64,000 nt of DNA, taken from NCBI RefSeq assembly GCF_002902905.1, contig NZ_CP026124.1:1240001-1304000 (forward strand), written 5' to 3'. Positions 46,642 through 58,546 of the stretch are shown one piece after another (position 1 is the stretch's first letter; the number at the start of each line of letters is the position of its first letter). Under the pieces are notes generated by a model. That model did not search any database. It saw only the letters and a list, made by a program, of their open reading frames with translations, and had not been told where the DNA came from. Made by a program: the position numbers and the translations under genes. This DNA is from Achromobacter sp. AONIH1. Its GTDB lineage: Bacteria; Pseudomonadota; Gammaproteobacteria; Burkholderiales; Burkholderiaceae_B.

Positions 46642-48108
46642 TCAGCGCGGCAGATCGCTGGATCCCATCAGGAAGGCGTCCACCGAGCGCGCGCACTGGC
46701 GGCCTTCGCGGATGGCCCATACCACCAACGACTGGCCGCGGCGCATGTCGCCGGCGGCGAACACCTTCTCGACGCTGGTGCGGTAGTCGTCGGTGTTGGC
46801 GCGCACGTTGCCGCGCGCGTCGCGGTCCACGCCGAAGGCGTCCAGCACGGTCTGCACCGGCGATACGAAGCCCATGGCCAGCAGCACCAGGTCGGCCTTG
46901 ATCTCGAATTCCGAGCCTTCGACCTCGCGCATCTTCATCTGGCCGGTCGCTTCGTCCTTGAACCATTCGACGCGCGCGCCGACAAGCTTCTCGACCTTGC
47001 CGTTGCTGCCCTTGAGCAGCTTGGTGGTCACGGACCAGTCGCGCTCGCAGCCTTCCTCGTGCGACGAGGACGTGCGCAGCTTCAGGGGCCAGTAGGGCCA
47101 GGTCATGCTCTTGTTCTCGGACTCGGGCGGCTGCGGCATCAGCTCGAACTGGGTGACCGAGGCCGCGCCGTGGCGGTTGCTGGTGCCCACGCAATCGGAG
47201 CCCGTGTCGCCGCCGCCGATCACCACCACATGCTTGCCCTTGGCCAGCGTCTGGTTGGTCAGGCGGTCGCCGGCCACGGCCTTGTTCTGCTGGCGCAGGA
47301 AGTCCATGGCGTAGTACACGCCCGACAGCTCGCGGCCCGGCACCGGCAGGTCGCGCGGGGTTTCGGAGCCGCCGGTCATGACGACGGCGTCGAATTCGGC
47401 CATCAGCGATTCGGGCGTGCGCACCGTCAGGCCGTCGGCGGCCGCGTCGCTGGGATTGCCGATGTAGGTCGACGGCGCGAATTCAACGCCTTCGGCTTCC
47501 ATCTGCGAGATGCGGCGGTCGATCTGGTGCTTTTCCAGCTTGAAGTCGGGGATGCCGTAGCGCAGCAGGCCGCCGATGCGGTCGCTCTTTTCGAACAGCG
47601 TCACGGAATGGCCGGCGCGCGCCAGCTGCTGCGAGCAGGCCAGGCCGGCCGGGCCCGAGCCCACCACCGCGACCTTCTTGCCGGTCTTGCGCGCCGGCAC
47701 CTGCGGCGTGACCCAGCCCTCGGCCCAGCCCTTGTCGATGATGGCGTGCTCGATGGACTTGATGCCGACCGCGTCGCTGTTGATGTTCAGGGTACAGGCG
47801 GCTTCGCACGGCGCCGGGCAGATGCGGCCGGTGAACTCCGGGAAGTTGTTGGTGGAGTGCAGCACGTCCAGCGCGCGGCGCCAGTCCTGCCGGTACACCA
47901 GGTCATTCCAGTCCGGGATGATGTTGTTGACCGGGCAGCCGTTGTTGCAGAACGGGATGCCGCAGTCCATGCAGCGCGCCGCCTGCTGCTTGGCCTGGTC
48001 GTCGTTCAGGTGCAGCACGAACTCGCGCCAGTTCTTCAGCCGCTTCTGCGGGGCCTCGGAGGCCTCCTGCAGGCGCTGGTATTCCATGAATCCGGTGATC
48101 TTTCCCAT
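46642..48108 (-). CDS. gltD: Glutamate synthase, small (NADPH) subunit
   Basis: 488 aa from the ATG at 48108. Passes electrons from NADPH via FAD and Fe-S clusters to GltB. N-terminal cysteine clusters [14 protein letters not shown] and [12 protein letters not shown]-binding [25 protein letters not shown]-binding [15 protein letters not shown]. 8 bp after gltB. Confidence 0.97.
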   Translation of the reverse strand: MGKITGFMEYQRLQEASEAPQKRLKNWREFVLHLNDDQAKQQAARCMDCGIPFCNNGCPVNNIIPDWNDLVYRQDWRRALDVLHSTNNFPEFTGRICPAPCEAACTLNINSDAVGIKSIEHAIIDKGWAEGWVTPQVPARKTGKKVAVVGSGPAGLACSQQLARAGHSVTLFEKSDRIGGLLRYGIPDFKLEKHQIDRRISQMEAEGVEFAPSTYIGNPSDAAADGLTVRTPESLMAEFDAVVMTGGSETPRDLPVPGRELSGVYYAMDFLRQQNKAVAGDRLTNQTLAKGKHVVVIGGGDTGSDCVGTSNRHGAASVTQFELMPQPPESENKSMTWPYWPLKLRTSSSHEEGCERDWSVTTKLLKGSNGKVEKLVGARVEWFKDEATGQMKMREVEGSEFEIKADLVLLAMGFVSPVQTVLDAFGVDRDARGNVRANTDDYRTSVEKVFAAGDMRRGQSLVVWAIREGRQCARSVDAFLMGSSDLPR

Positions 48109-48116
48109 GATTTCCC

Positions 48117-52856
<4,740 letters not shown>

Positions 52857-52906
52857 GGCGCGCTCCGCAGTGGGCCTGCGTCGTAATGTTGCAGTGCAGG
52901 AGAAGG

Positions 52907-52935
52907 ACAATACCCCTGGTGGGGGTAGGGTGCAA
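52907..52935 (-). promoter_or_regulatory. Candidate gltB promoter with overlapping dyad
   Basis: Minus strand: -35 TTGCAC (52935-52930), 17-bp spacer, -10 TATTGT (52912-52907). A perfect dyad TACCCC-N5-GGGGTA (52911-52927) fills the spacer and could be an operator. Start near 52900, 44 nt before the ATG. Each element is only moderately close to consensus. Confidence 0.4.
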
Positions 52936-53242
52936 TAAAAATATTGAGGGTGCGTCCCTTAATTAATTTAATTGTTTCGCCGTGTTAAATATTAGGGGTC
53001 ATATCAAGACCCGCATGAATAAAGGCTTTGTGAGGGGTGAGGGAAAAAGTGGAGGCCAGCTCTGCACTGTAAGTGTGCAAATGCCAATTATGTGTCCCTG
53101 TTTAAAAGGACGTTTTTCGGCATCGATTCCGGCGGAATTCGTGGCAATAATCCATCAGATCAAGCCTGCCCCTGCGCCAAGGGGCGGCGACAGTGGCCTG
53201 CCGCCGGCCCGCGATCCGCAGGGCCGGATGTGGAATGGGCGC
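52936..53242. other. Non-coding gap upstream of gltB
   Basis: AT-richer than its surroundings at the left end (TTAATTAATTTAATTG at 52959-52974), with small GC hairpins at the right end (CCGGCCC/GGGCCGG, 53204-53227). No convincing gene: the plus-strand open frames here begin with GTG or ATG without a ribosome site and show no family likeness. Confidence 0.5.
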
Positions 53243-53283
53243 CGAAAAGCAAACGCGCCGCGCGGCATGGCCGGCGGCGCGTT
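53243..53283 (-). terminator. Terminator of the RAYT-like gene
   Basis: 10-bp stem AACGCGCCGC (53252-53261) / GCGGCGCGTT (53274-53283), followed on the minus strand by TTTGCTTTTC. It starts 16 bp after the stop codon. Confidence 0.75.
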
Positions 53284-53298
53284 AAAAATGGGGTCAGA

Positions 53299-54066
53299 TT
53301 AGTGTGACGACCCGGGAACAGGCGTCACAGGCGTGGGCGTCGCTTCAGGAGTGTCCCCGGCTGTCGCGGGCGCGGCTGGTTTCTTGCGCGGACGTCCGCG
53401 CTGTCCCGGCGCGACCCGGCGGCTGGCGGTGTGGGCCAGGCTGGCGATGAAGCCGGGGCCGCCCAGCGCCCACTGGCCAGACACCGCCTGGTCGATGCGT
53501 TGGGATTCCTCGCGCGACAGGCCGTCCTGCAGGCGCTTGCGGTAGTTGGCCTGGCGGTCGAACGGCGTATTGCCGCAGGCCCAGTAATCGGCGTGGTCCG
53601 ACTGCCATTGCGCGGGCGGCGCGCTGGTGTTGCCGGTATGGCTGCTGGCCGAGGACCAGGGCCAGGAATCGGGATCCTGCGACGCGCCGCTGCGCACCGG
53701 ATAGGTTTCCAGCCAGACCTGCGAGGGCAGGACCCAGGCGCCGGGCTCGAGCAGCGCGGAGCGGTAGCGGCCCGCGAAGACGCGGCCGCCGCGCAGGCGC
53801 GCCGCGAGGTTGCGGCCCAGCGTCTGCATCAGGCGCGGCAAGCCTTCCTCGTCGGCGGGCGTGGCCAGCAGCAGGATGCGATCGTTGGCGAGCAGCCAGG
53901 CGTGCACCGACACCCGGTGGCGTTGGGCGGACTCGCCCAGCCAGGTGGCCAGCTGATTCAGGATATCGGCCGGCGCGGGTTGCGACGGCGCTGCCAGGGG
54001 CTGGATGAAATTGGCTTGCACCAATTGGGGCAGCCCGGGGGCGTACAGGCGGGGCAGACGTGCCAT
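53299..54066 (-). CDS. RAYT-like (REP-associated tyrosine transposase) protein, catalytic residues lost
   Basis: 255 aa. The scaffold follows the Y1/RAYT family closely: MARLPRLYAPGLPQ start, VHAWLLANDRILLLATP, EEGLPRLMQTLGR, FAGRYRSALLE, LETYPVRSGASQDP, WPWSSASSHTGN and the basic end GQRGRPRKK (AT-hook-like). However, the HUH motif (family NHVHLL) reads N61-D-R-I-L-L and the catalytic Tyr (family RYIELNP) is Trp118. It cannot cut DNA by the family mechanism. The frame is intact, with its own promoter and terminator, so it is probably a domesticated DNA-binding protein. The stop lies inside a TAATCTGACCCCATTTTT motif of the kind found at RAYT-linked repeats. Confidence 0.75.
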   Translation of the reverse strand: MARLPRLYAPGLPQLVQANFIQPLAAPSQPAPADILNQLATWLGESAQRHRVSVHAWLLANDRILLLATPADEEGLPRLMQTLGRNLAARLRGGRVFAGRYRSALLEPGAWVLPSQVWLETYPVRSGASQDPDSWPWSSASSHTGNTSAPPAQWQSDHADYWACGNTPFDRQANYRKRLQDGLSREESQRIDQAVSGQWALGGPGFIASLAHTASRRVAPGQRGRPRKKPAAPATAGDTPEATPTPVTPVPGSSH

Positions 54067-54117
54067 AGTGTCAGCGCTTGCGCATCCGGAAGAACGGGAT
54101 GTCTTCTCTCACGTATA

Positions 54118-54146
54118 TAAATAGTGCCACGGTGGCCGCCGGTCAA
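54118..54146 (-). promoter_or_regulatory. Promoter of the RAYT-like gene
   Basis: Minus strand: -35 TTGACC (54146-54141, 5/6), 17-bp spacer, -10 TATTTA (54123-54118) in an AT-rich TATTTATATAC stretch. Leader about 45 nt. Confidence 0.5.
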
Positions 54147-54438
54147 GCCCCCTGATCACAAACTGGGCACGGAAGCCGGGATTTTTTGCAATGGTTCGTA
54201 CCCAGACCGCGCCGCCCGTTCCGGGCGGCAAGCCCGCGTAGACGGGCACAGCCTGGGGACAAACCAGATGCCGGTCGTCCGTGAGGCGCAGGTTAACATT
54301 TGGCGACGGAACGTCGTACCGTGGATATACCCTAATCCCTAAGGATGTCCACGCCGCGATCCGGCCCGTCCACTCCCCCCCCTTCCCCGGCCCGCAAGTC
54401 AGGGCGCATCTTTCAACCCGAATCCGGAGGACTCCCGC
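54147..54438. other. Gap between RAYT-like gene and fghA
   Basis: No gene seen. It must hold the fghA promoter. The best guess is around GGATATACC (54322-54330), but no convincing -35/-10 pair was found. A GGAACGT-N15-CCCTAA arrangement only loosely resembles a sigmaE promoter. Confidence 0.4.
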
Positions 54439-55305
54439 ATGGCCGCCGCCTTGGAACTCATTTCCCAGCATCGCTGCTTCGGCGGCTCGCAGCGCTATTA
54501 CCGCCACGACTCGGCGGAGATCGGCCTGCCGATGCGCTTTTCCGTCTTCGTGCCGCCGCAGGCCGAACAAGGCCCGGTGCCGGTGCTGTTCTACCTGGCC
54601 GGGCTGACCTGCACCGAGGAAACCTTCATGATCAAGGCCGGCGCGCAGCGCGTCGCTGCCGAACTGGGCGTGATGCTGGTGGCGCCGGACACCAGTCCGC
54701 GCGGCGCCAACGTGCCGGGCGAGGACGAAAGCTGGGACCTGGGCACTGGCGCGGGCTTCTATCTGGACGCCACCATGCCCGCCTGGAGCCGCCACTACCG
54801 CATGGACAGCTACGTCACCCGCGAGCTGCACGCCATCGCCACGGGCGGCGAATTGCCCGGCGACGCCGGGCGCGCCGGCATCTTCGGCCATTCCATGGGC
54901 GGCCATGGCGCGCTGGTGCTGGCCTTGCGCAACCCGGGCAAGTACCGCTCGGTCTCGGCCTTCGCGCCGATCGCCGCGCCCAGCCGCTGCCCCTGGGGCA
55001 AGAAGGCGTTCGGCGCCTATCTGGGCGACGACGTCCAGGCCTGGGCCGCTTATGACGCGTCGGCGCTGATGGCGCGGCTGCGCCAGCCTTTCCCCGGCGG
55101 CATCCTGGTCGATCAGGGCCAGGCCGATCAGTTCCTGGCCGAACAGTTGTATCCCGAGGTTTTCGAAGCCGCCTGCGCCCAGGCAGGTCAGCCGTTGACG
55201 CTGCGCCGCCACGAGGGCTACGACCACGGCTATTACTTCATCTCCACCTTCATCGAGGATCACATCCGGTTTCACGTCGAGCAGCTTGGAAAGCCGGCGG
55301 CCTGA
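54439..55305 (+). CDS. fghA: S-formylglutathione hydrolase
   Basis: 288 aa esterase-D fold. Releases formate and glutathione from S-formylglutathione, the last step of glutathione-dependent formaldehyde detoxification. Hallmarks: CFGGSQRYYRHDS, VLFYLAGLTCTEETFMIKAG, APDTSPRG, the nucleophile in FGHSMGGHGAL, DQGQADQFL (Asp) and GYDHGYYFISTF (His). GGAGGA precedes the ATG region. No formaldehyde dehydrogenase gene is adjacent in the window. Confidence 0.96.
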   Translation: MAAALELISQHRCFGGSQRYYRHDSAEIGLPMRFSVFVPPQAEQGPVPVLFYLAGLTCTEETFMIKAGAQRVAAELGVMLVAPDTSPRGANVPGEDESWDLGTGAGFYLDATMPAWSRHYRMDSYVTRELHAIATGGELPGDAGRAGIFGHSMGGHGALVLALRNPGKYRSVSAFAPIAAPSRCPWGKKAFGAYLGDDVQAWAAYDASALMARLRQPFPGGILVDQGQADQFLAEQLYPEVFEAACAQAGQPLTLRRHEGYDHGYYFISTFIEDHIRFHVEQLGKPAA

Positions 55306-55394
55306 AACCGCGCTTCTATACTGGTCGGCCTGCCGCCGCAGGCCGGCGCCGCGCCCGGTCCGCGGCGTTCTTGTCCTGATGAGGAACGCCTGAT

Positions 55395-56084
55395 TTGATC
55401 AACGGTTTCGCTCCCTTCGCCTGGATCCTGCTGGGCGCCGTCGTGGTCCTGCTGCCGGGCCTGTTCATGCTGCTGGGCCGGGGCGGCCCGAAAGATGAGC
55501 GCGGTCGCCGCCTCTTCCAGTTCCGGCCGGTGCGGCGCCTGTTCGGGCTGATGCTGGTGGCGCTGGGCTGCGTGTCGGGCCTGTTGGCCCTGTCGCTGGT
55601 GCAGTTCTTCCGCCTGACCACGGACGCGCCCGTCGCGCGTCTCGAAGTCCGCCAACAGGGTGACGGCCAGTTCCAGGTGCGCGCGAGCGCGCCTGGCATC
55701 GGCGAGAAGCAATATGTACTGTATGGCGATCAGTGGCAGATCGACGCCCGCGTGGTGCGCTGGAAGCTGCCTGCCCTGATGGCGGGCGTGCCGCCGTTGT
55801 ACCGGCTGGAACGGCTGTCCGGCCGCTATGGCGACGCCGCGCGCGAAGCTGCCGCCACGCGCTCGGTCCACTCGCTGGACGACTGGCCGGCGCCCGACCT
55901 GGGCTCGTTGAAGAAGAGCTTCCCGAACTGGTTTCCGTTCGTCGATGTGCAGTTCGGCAGCGGCGCCTACATGCCCTTGTTCGACGGGGCCCGCTACCAG
56001 GTCTTCCTGGATCCCCGGGGCGCGCTGTTCGCCCGCCCGGACGGACAGGCCACGGAGGAAGGGCTCAAGCGCCTGGGCTGGTGA
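55395..56084 (+). CDS. Conserved membrane protein of unknown function
   Basis: 229 aa from a TTG at 55395 preceded by GAGGAA. Two N-terminal membrane helices (about residues 6-28 and 48-70) flank a short basic loop. A soluble domain of about 150 residues follows, with YVLYGDQWQIDARVVRWKLP and a C-terminal block YMPLFDGARYQVFLDPRG. I do not recognise the family. Lies between fghA (90 bp) and rpoH on the same strand. Confidence 0.75.
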   Translation: MINGFAPFAWILLGAVVVLLPGLFMLLGRGGPKDERGRRLFQFRPVRRLFGLMLVALGCVSGLLALSLVQFFRLTTDAPVARLEVRQQGDGQFQVRASAPGIGEKQYVLYGDQWQIDARVVRWKLPALMAGVPPLYRLERLSGRYGDAAREAAATRSVHSLDDWPAPDLGSLKKSFPNWFPFVDVQFGSGAYMPLFDGARYQVFLDPRGALFARPDGQATEEGLKRLGW

Positions 56085-56149
56085 GACTGAGCTTGCCCCC
56101 GGTCGCCACGGGCGGGCGGACGTCCCTCTCGACGTTCGCCAGCAAAAAT

Positions 56150-56187
56150 AAATGGGGTCGCGTCAATGGGAACGAAACTTTGACGCG
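56150..56187. repeat. Hairpin element upstream of rpoH sharing a motif with the RAYT 3' end
   Basis: AAATGGGGTC (56150-56159) also occurs at 53286-53295 beside the RAYT stop. Here it continues into CGCGTCAA, 13-nt loop, TTGACGCG (56159-56166 / 56180-56187). It overlaps the -35 of the rpoH promoter. Confidence 0.45.
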
Positions 56188-56201
56188 CCGCAATAGTCGA
56201 A
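56174..56201 (+). promoter_or_regulatory. SigmaE-like promoter of rpoH
   Basis: -35 GAAACTT (56174-56180; consensus GGAACTT), 15-bp spacer, -10 GTCGAA (56196-56201; consensus GTCTAA/TCAAA class). The predicted start near 56208 falls in the CIRCE element. An overlapping weak sigma70 pair (TTGACG 56180-56185, 17 bp, TAGCAC) also exists. Confidence 0.55.
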
Positions 56202-56228
56202 TTAGCACTCCCACAACCAGAGTGCTAA
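56202..56228. promoter_or_regulatory. Perfect CIRCE element (HrcA operator)
   Basis: TTAGCACTC-N9-GAGTGCTAA with no mismatch to the CIRCE consensus. It directly abuts the -10 of the rpoH promoter and covers the likely start site. HrcA binding here would repress rpoH, so heat inactivation of HrcA would raise sigma32 transcription. Confidence 0.93.
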
Positions 56229-56274
56229 GATCGAATCCATGTCGCTTTCCCTGAGCTTTCCGGAGACCTCCGCC

Positions 56275-57159
56275 ATGAAGCAACCCAGTACCTCGTTGGC
56301 CGCTTCCGGCAACGCCCTGGCGTTGGCCATCGCCAATCCGGGCGCGCTGGGCACGATCGACGCGTACATTTCGGCCGTGAACCGCCTGCCGGTGCTGTCG
56401 GCCGAGCGCGAAACCGAGCTGGGCCGTCGCCTGCGCGACCAGGAAGACCTGTCCGCCGCCCGCGAGCTGGTGCTGTCGCACCTGCGCCTGGTGGTTTCCG
56501 TGGCGCGCCAGTATCTCGGCTACGGCCTGCCGCATGCTGACCTGATCCAGGAAGGCAACGTCGGCTTGATGAAGGCCGTCAAGCGTTTCGACCCCGAGCG
56601 CGGCGTGCGCCTGGTGTCCTTCGCCGTGCACTGGATCAAGGCCGAGATCCACGAATACATCATTCGCAACTGGCGCCTGGTCAAGGTCGCCACCACCAAG
56701 GCGCAGCGCAAACTGTTCTTCAACCTGCGCAGCATGCGCCCGGACGGCCAGACGCTGGACCCGGAACAGGTCGACCATATCGCGCAGGAATTGAACGTTC
56801 GCCGCGAGGACGTCAGCGAAATGGAAGTGCGCATGTCCGGCCGCGACATGTCGCTCGAAAACCAGGACGATGACGATGACAGCTACGCGCCCATCGCCTA
56901 TCTGTCCGACGAAGGCCGCCAGGAGCCGACCCGAGTGCTGGAACGCGCCGCGCGCGACCACATGCAGAGCGCTGGTCTGAATGGCGCGCTCGATGCGCTG
57001 GATCCGCGCTCGCGCCGCATCGTCGAGGCGCGCTGGCTGCAGGACGACGGCGGCGCCACGCTACATGAGCTGGCGCAGGAGTTCGGCGTGTCGGCCGAGC
57101 GCATCCGCCAGATCGAGGCCGCCGCGCTGAAGAAGATGCGCGGCACGCTGGCTGCCTGA
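56275..57159 (+). CDS. rpoH: RNA polymerase heat-shock sigma factor (sigma32)
   Basis: 294 aa from the ATG at 56275, which has CGGAG at good spacing; an in-frame ATG at 56239 lies only 10 nt after CIRCE with no ribosome site, so it is less likely. Region 2: LRLVVSVARQYLGYGLPHAD, LIQEGNVGLMKAVKRFDPER. The RpoH box KAQRKLFFNLR is diagnostic. Region 4 HTH: TLHELAQEFGVSAERIRQIE. Directs transcription of chaperones and proteases. Controlled by a sigmaE-like promoter and CIRCE. Confidence 0.97.
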   Translation: MKQPSTSLAASGNALALAIANPGALGTIDAYISAVNRLPVLSAERETELGRRLRDQEDLSAARELVLSHLRLVVSVARQYLGYGLPHADLIQEGNVGLMKAVKRFDPERGVRLVSFAVHWIKAEIHEYIIRNWRLVKVATTKAQRKLFFNLRSMRPDGQTLDPEQVDHIAQELNVRREDVSEMEVRMSGRDMSLENQDDDDDSYAPIAYLSDEGRQEPTRVLERAARDHMQSAGLNGALDALDPRSRRIVEARWLQDDGGATLHELAQEFGVSAERIRQIEAAALKKMRGTLAA

Positions 57160-57182
57160 AGCCGCAATGCCAGACAAGCCCG

Positions 57183-57209
57183 GGGCCGCGCAAGCGGCCC
57201 TTTGCTTTT
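57183..57209 (+). terminator. Rho-independent terminator of rpoH
   Basis: GGGCCGC-GCAA-GCGGCCC followed by TTTGCTTTT, 24 bp after the rpoH stop. It separates rpoH from the candidate sRNA downstream. Confidence 0.85.
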
Positions 57210-57266
57210 GCGGCAAGCCGATAGCGAGCCATCGCGCGAGTCTGCGCCTGATATCTATGGTCATCG

Positions 57267-57288
57267 TTGCATCAATAAATTGATACAA
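57267..57288. promoter_or_regulatory. Palindrome upstream of the candidate sRNA
   Basis: TTGCATCAAT-AA-ATTGATACAA: 10-bp arms, one mismatch, in a locally AT-rich patch 29 bp upstream of the sRNA -35. Its symmetry and position suit a dimeric activator or repressor. Confidence 0.4.
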
Positions 57289-57316
57289 CTTCGCTAAGGA
57301 ATTTCACCAGATTGCC

Positions 57317-57344
57317 GAAACTTAATCGGGTGGGTCGCGCCTAA
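57317..57344 (+). promoter_or_regulatory. SigmaE-like promoter of the candidate sRNA
   Basis: GAAACTT (57317-57323), 15-bp spacer, GCCTAA (57339-57344): the same -35 heptamer and the same spacing as the rpoH promoter. Predicted start about 57351. Confidence 0.5.
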
Positions 57345-57350
57345 CTTCAT

Positions 57351-57467
57351 GTAGACCGCGAACTCCGGTTAGCAGTCTTGTCATCCGTCTCGGCTTCTCC
57401 TCTTTCCCCTCCCCTATGAGACGGATGCTTGCGGGGCACCTGTATATACCGGTGCCCCGATTTTTTT
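57351..57467 (+). ncRNA. Candidate small RNA with CU-rich anti-Shine-Dalgarno loop
   Basis: About 117 nt between rpoH and cpdA with no coding potential. Three stem-loops: a 5' one (AGAC-C-GC 57353-57359 / GC-A-GTCT 57372-57378); a perfect 10-bp stem CATCCGTCTC (57382-57391) / GAGACGGATG (57418-57427) holding a 26-nt loop that includes CTTCTCCTCTTTCCCCTCCC; and a terminator CGGGGCACC (57432-57440) / GGTGCCCCG (57451-57459) plus T7. CTCCT in the loop is complementary to ribosome-binding sites. Resembles CU-rich-loop sRNAs known from alpha- and betaproteobacteria; the family was not verified. The 379-bp gap 57160-57538 otherwise holds only the rpoH terminator and the palindrome. Confidence 0.6.
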
Positions 57468-57538
57468 GCGCGCGTGATTCGCAGCCGCGCACGGATCGCA
57501 CCACCAGGCGGTGCGTCATGGGCGGCGGTTGGTGTTCT

Positions 57539-58387
57539 TCAGGCGGCCCGCGCAGCCTCGGCGGCGTTCACGGCAGGTTCCTGCACCCGCCGCACGCCGG
57601 TCGCCAGCGAACCATCCTTGTACAGCTTGATCCATCGGTAGCCCGGCGCCTTGCCGTCGACCACGTGCCGGCCGTCGCGCACGCTGAACTGGAAGCAGGT
57701 CGAGGGCGTGGCCAGGATGCGCAGATTGTGCCGGCGACGATCGAATTCATGATGCACGTGGCCCCACAGCAGCACGCGCGCCTGCGGCCAGCGCGCCAGC
57801 AGCTGGAACAGGCGTTGCGGGTTGTCGATCATCATGGTGTCGTGCCAGTGCGTGATCGGCATGGCGTTGTGATGCGTGGCGACCAGCGCGGGCCGTTCCG
57901 GCGCCTCGGCCAGCGCGCTTTCCAGCAGGTCGAGCTGGCTGTCGGGCAGGTGTCCGCCGTTGGAGCCGGGCACGGTGGTGTCCAGGCAGATGACGCGCCA
58001 CGCGCCCACGTCGGTCACCGGCTCGCTCCAGGCGGGCAACGCGCGGCGCAGCGTGTCGGGCGCGTCATGGTTGCCGGGCAGGCAGCGGATGCGGGCGCCG
58101 GCCAGTGCCGGGCTGGCCTGCAGCATGCCGGCCAGGCGTTGGTAGGCCGCCACCTCGCCGTCCTGGGAAAGGTCGCCCGTGGCCAGGACCAGGTCGGGAC
58201 GCTTGTGGTCGGCCTCGATCTGGCCGAGCACCGCGCGCAGGCTGGCGTCGGTGTTCACGCCGAGCATTGACGTTTCGGCCTCGCCGAACAGATGGCAGTC
58301 GGTGAGCTGCACAAGCAAGGCGGGCGCGCCGTCGCGCGGCGCTTGGGACTGAGTGCGGACCAAGGGCCGCTCCTGCGTAGTTGGCAC
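57539..58387 (-). CDS. cpdA: CpdA-like 3',5'-cyclic-AMP phosphodiesterase
   Basis: 282 aa from a GTG at 58387. Class III cyclic-nucleotide phosphodiesterase of the calcineurin-like superfamily. Metal motifs in order: QLTDCHLF (D-x-H), ATGDLSQDG, LPGNHDAP, ATHHNAMP and LWGHVHHEFD. Lowers intracellular cAMP in characterised members. Divergent (159-bp gap) from an antiporter with a C-terminal cyclic-nucleotide-like domain. Confidence 0.9.
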   Translation of the reverse strand: MPTTQERPLVRTQSQAPRDGAPALLVQLTDCHLFGEAETSMLGVNTDASLRAVLGQIEADHKRPDLVLATGDLSQDGEVAAYQRLAGMLQASPALAGARIRCLPGNHDAPDTLRRALPAWSEPVTDVGAWRVICLDTTVPGSNGGHLPDSQLDLLESALAEAPERPALVATHHNAMPITHWHDTMMIDNPQRLFQLLARWPQARVLLWGHVHHEFDRRRHNLRILATPSTCFQFSVRDGRHVVDGKAPGYRWIKLYKDGSLATGVRRVQEPAVNAAEAARAA

Positions 58388-58546
58388 GGCTCTACATTAT
58401 CCAAAAACCGGCGTCCGCGCGCGCGATGGCGTCGCCTCCGGACCGCTCAATCGTGAGCAAGCGTGAACTGCCTGACGGAACGGCCCGGAAAAACCGCTAT
58501 TCTTGTCAAACTTCGCACACGCCTCACGATCTGGACGCGGCTTTAC

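Noticed and set aside
52982..53302. Possible 106-codon plus-strand gene upstream of gltB
   Set aside because: GTG start without ribosome site, no recognisable domain, and the end runs through the RAYT terminator hairpin. Treated as non-coding.
54309..54336. GGAACGT-N15-CCCTAA as a sigmaE promoter for fghA
   Set aside because: Both hexamers deviate from consensus and there is no supporting context; could be chance.
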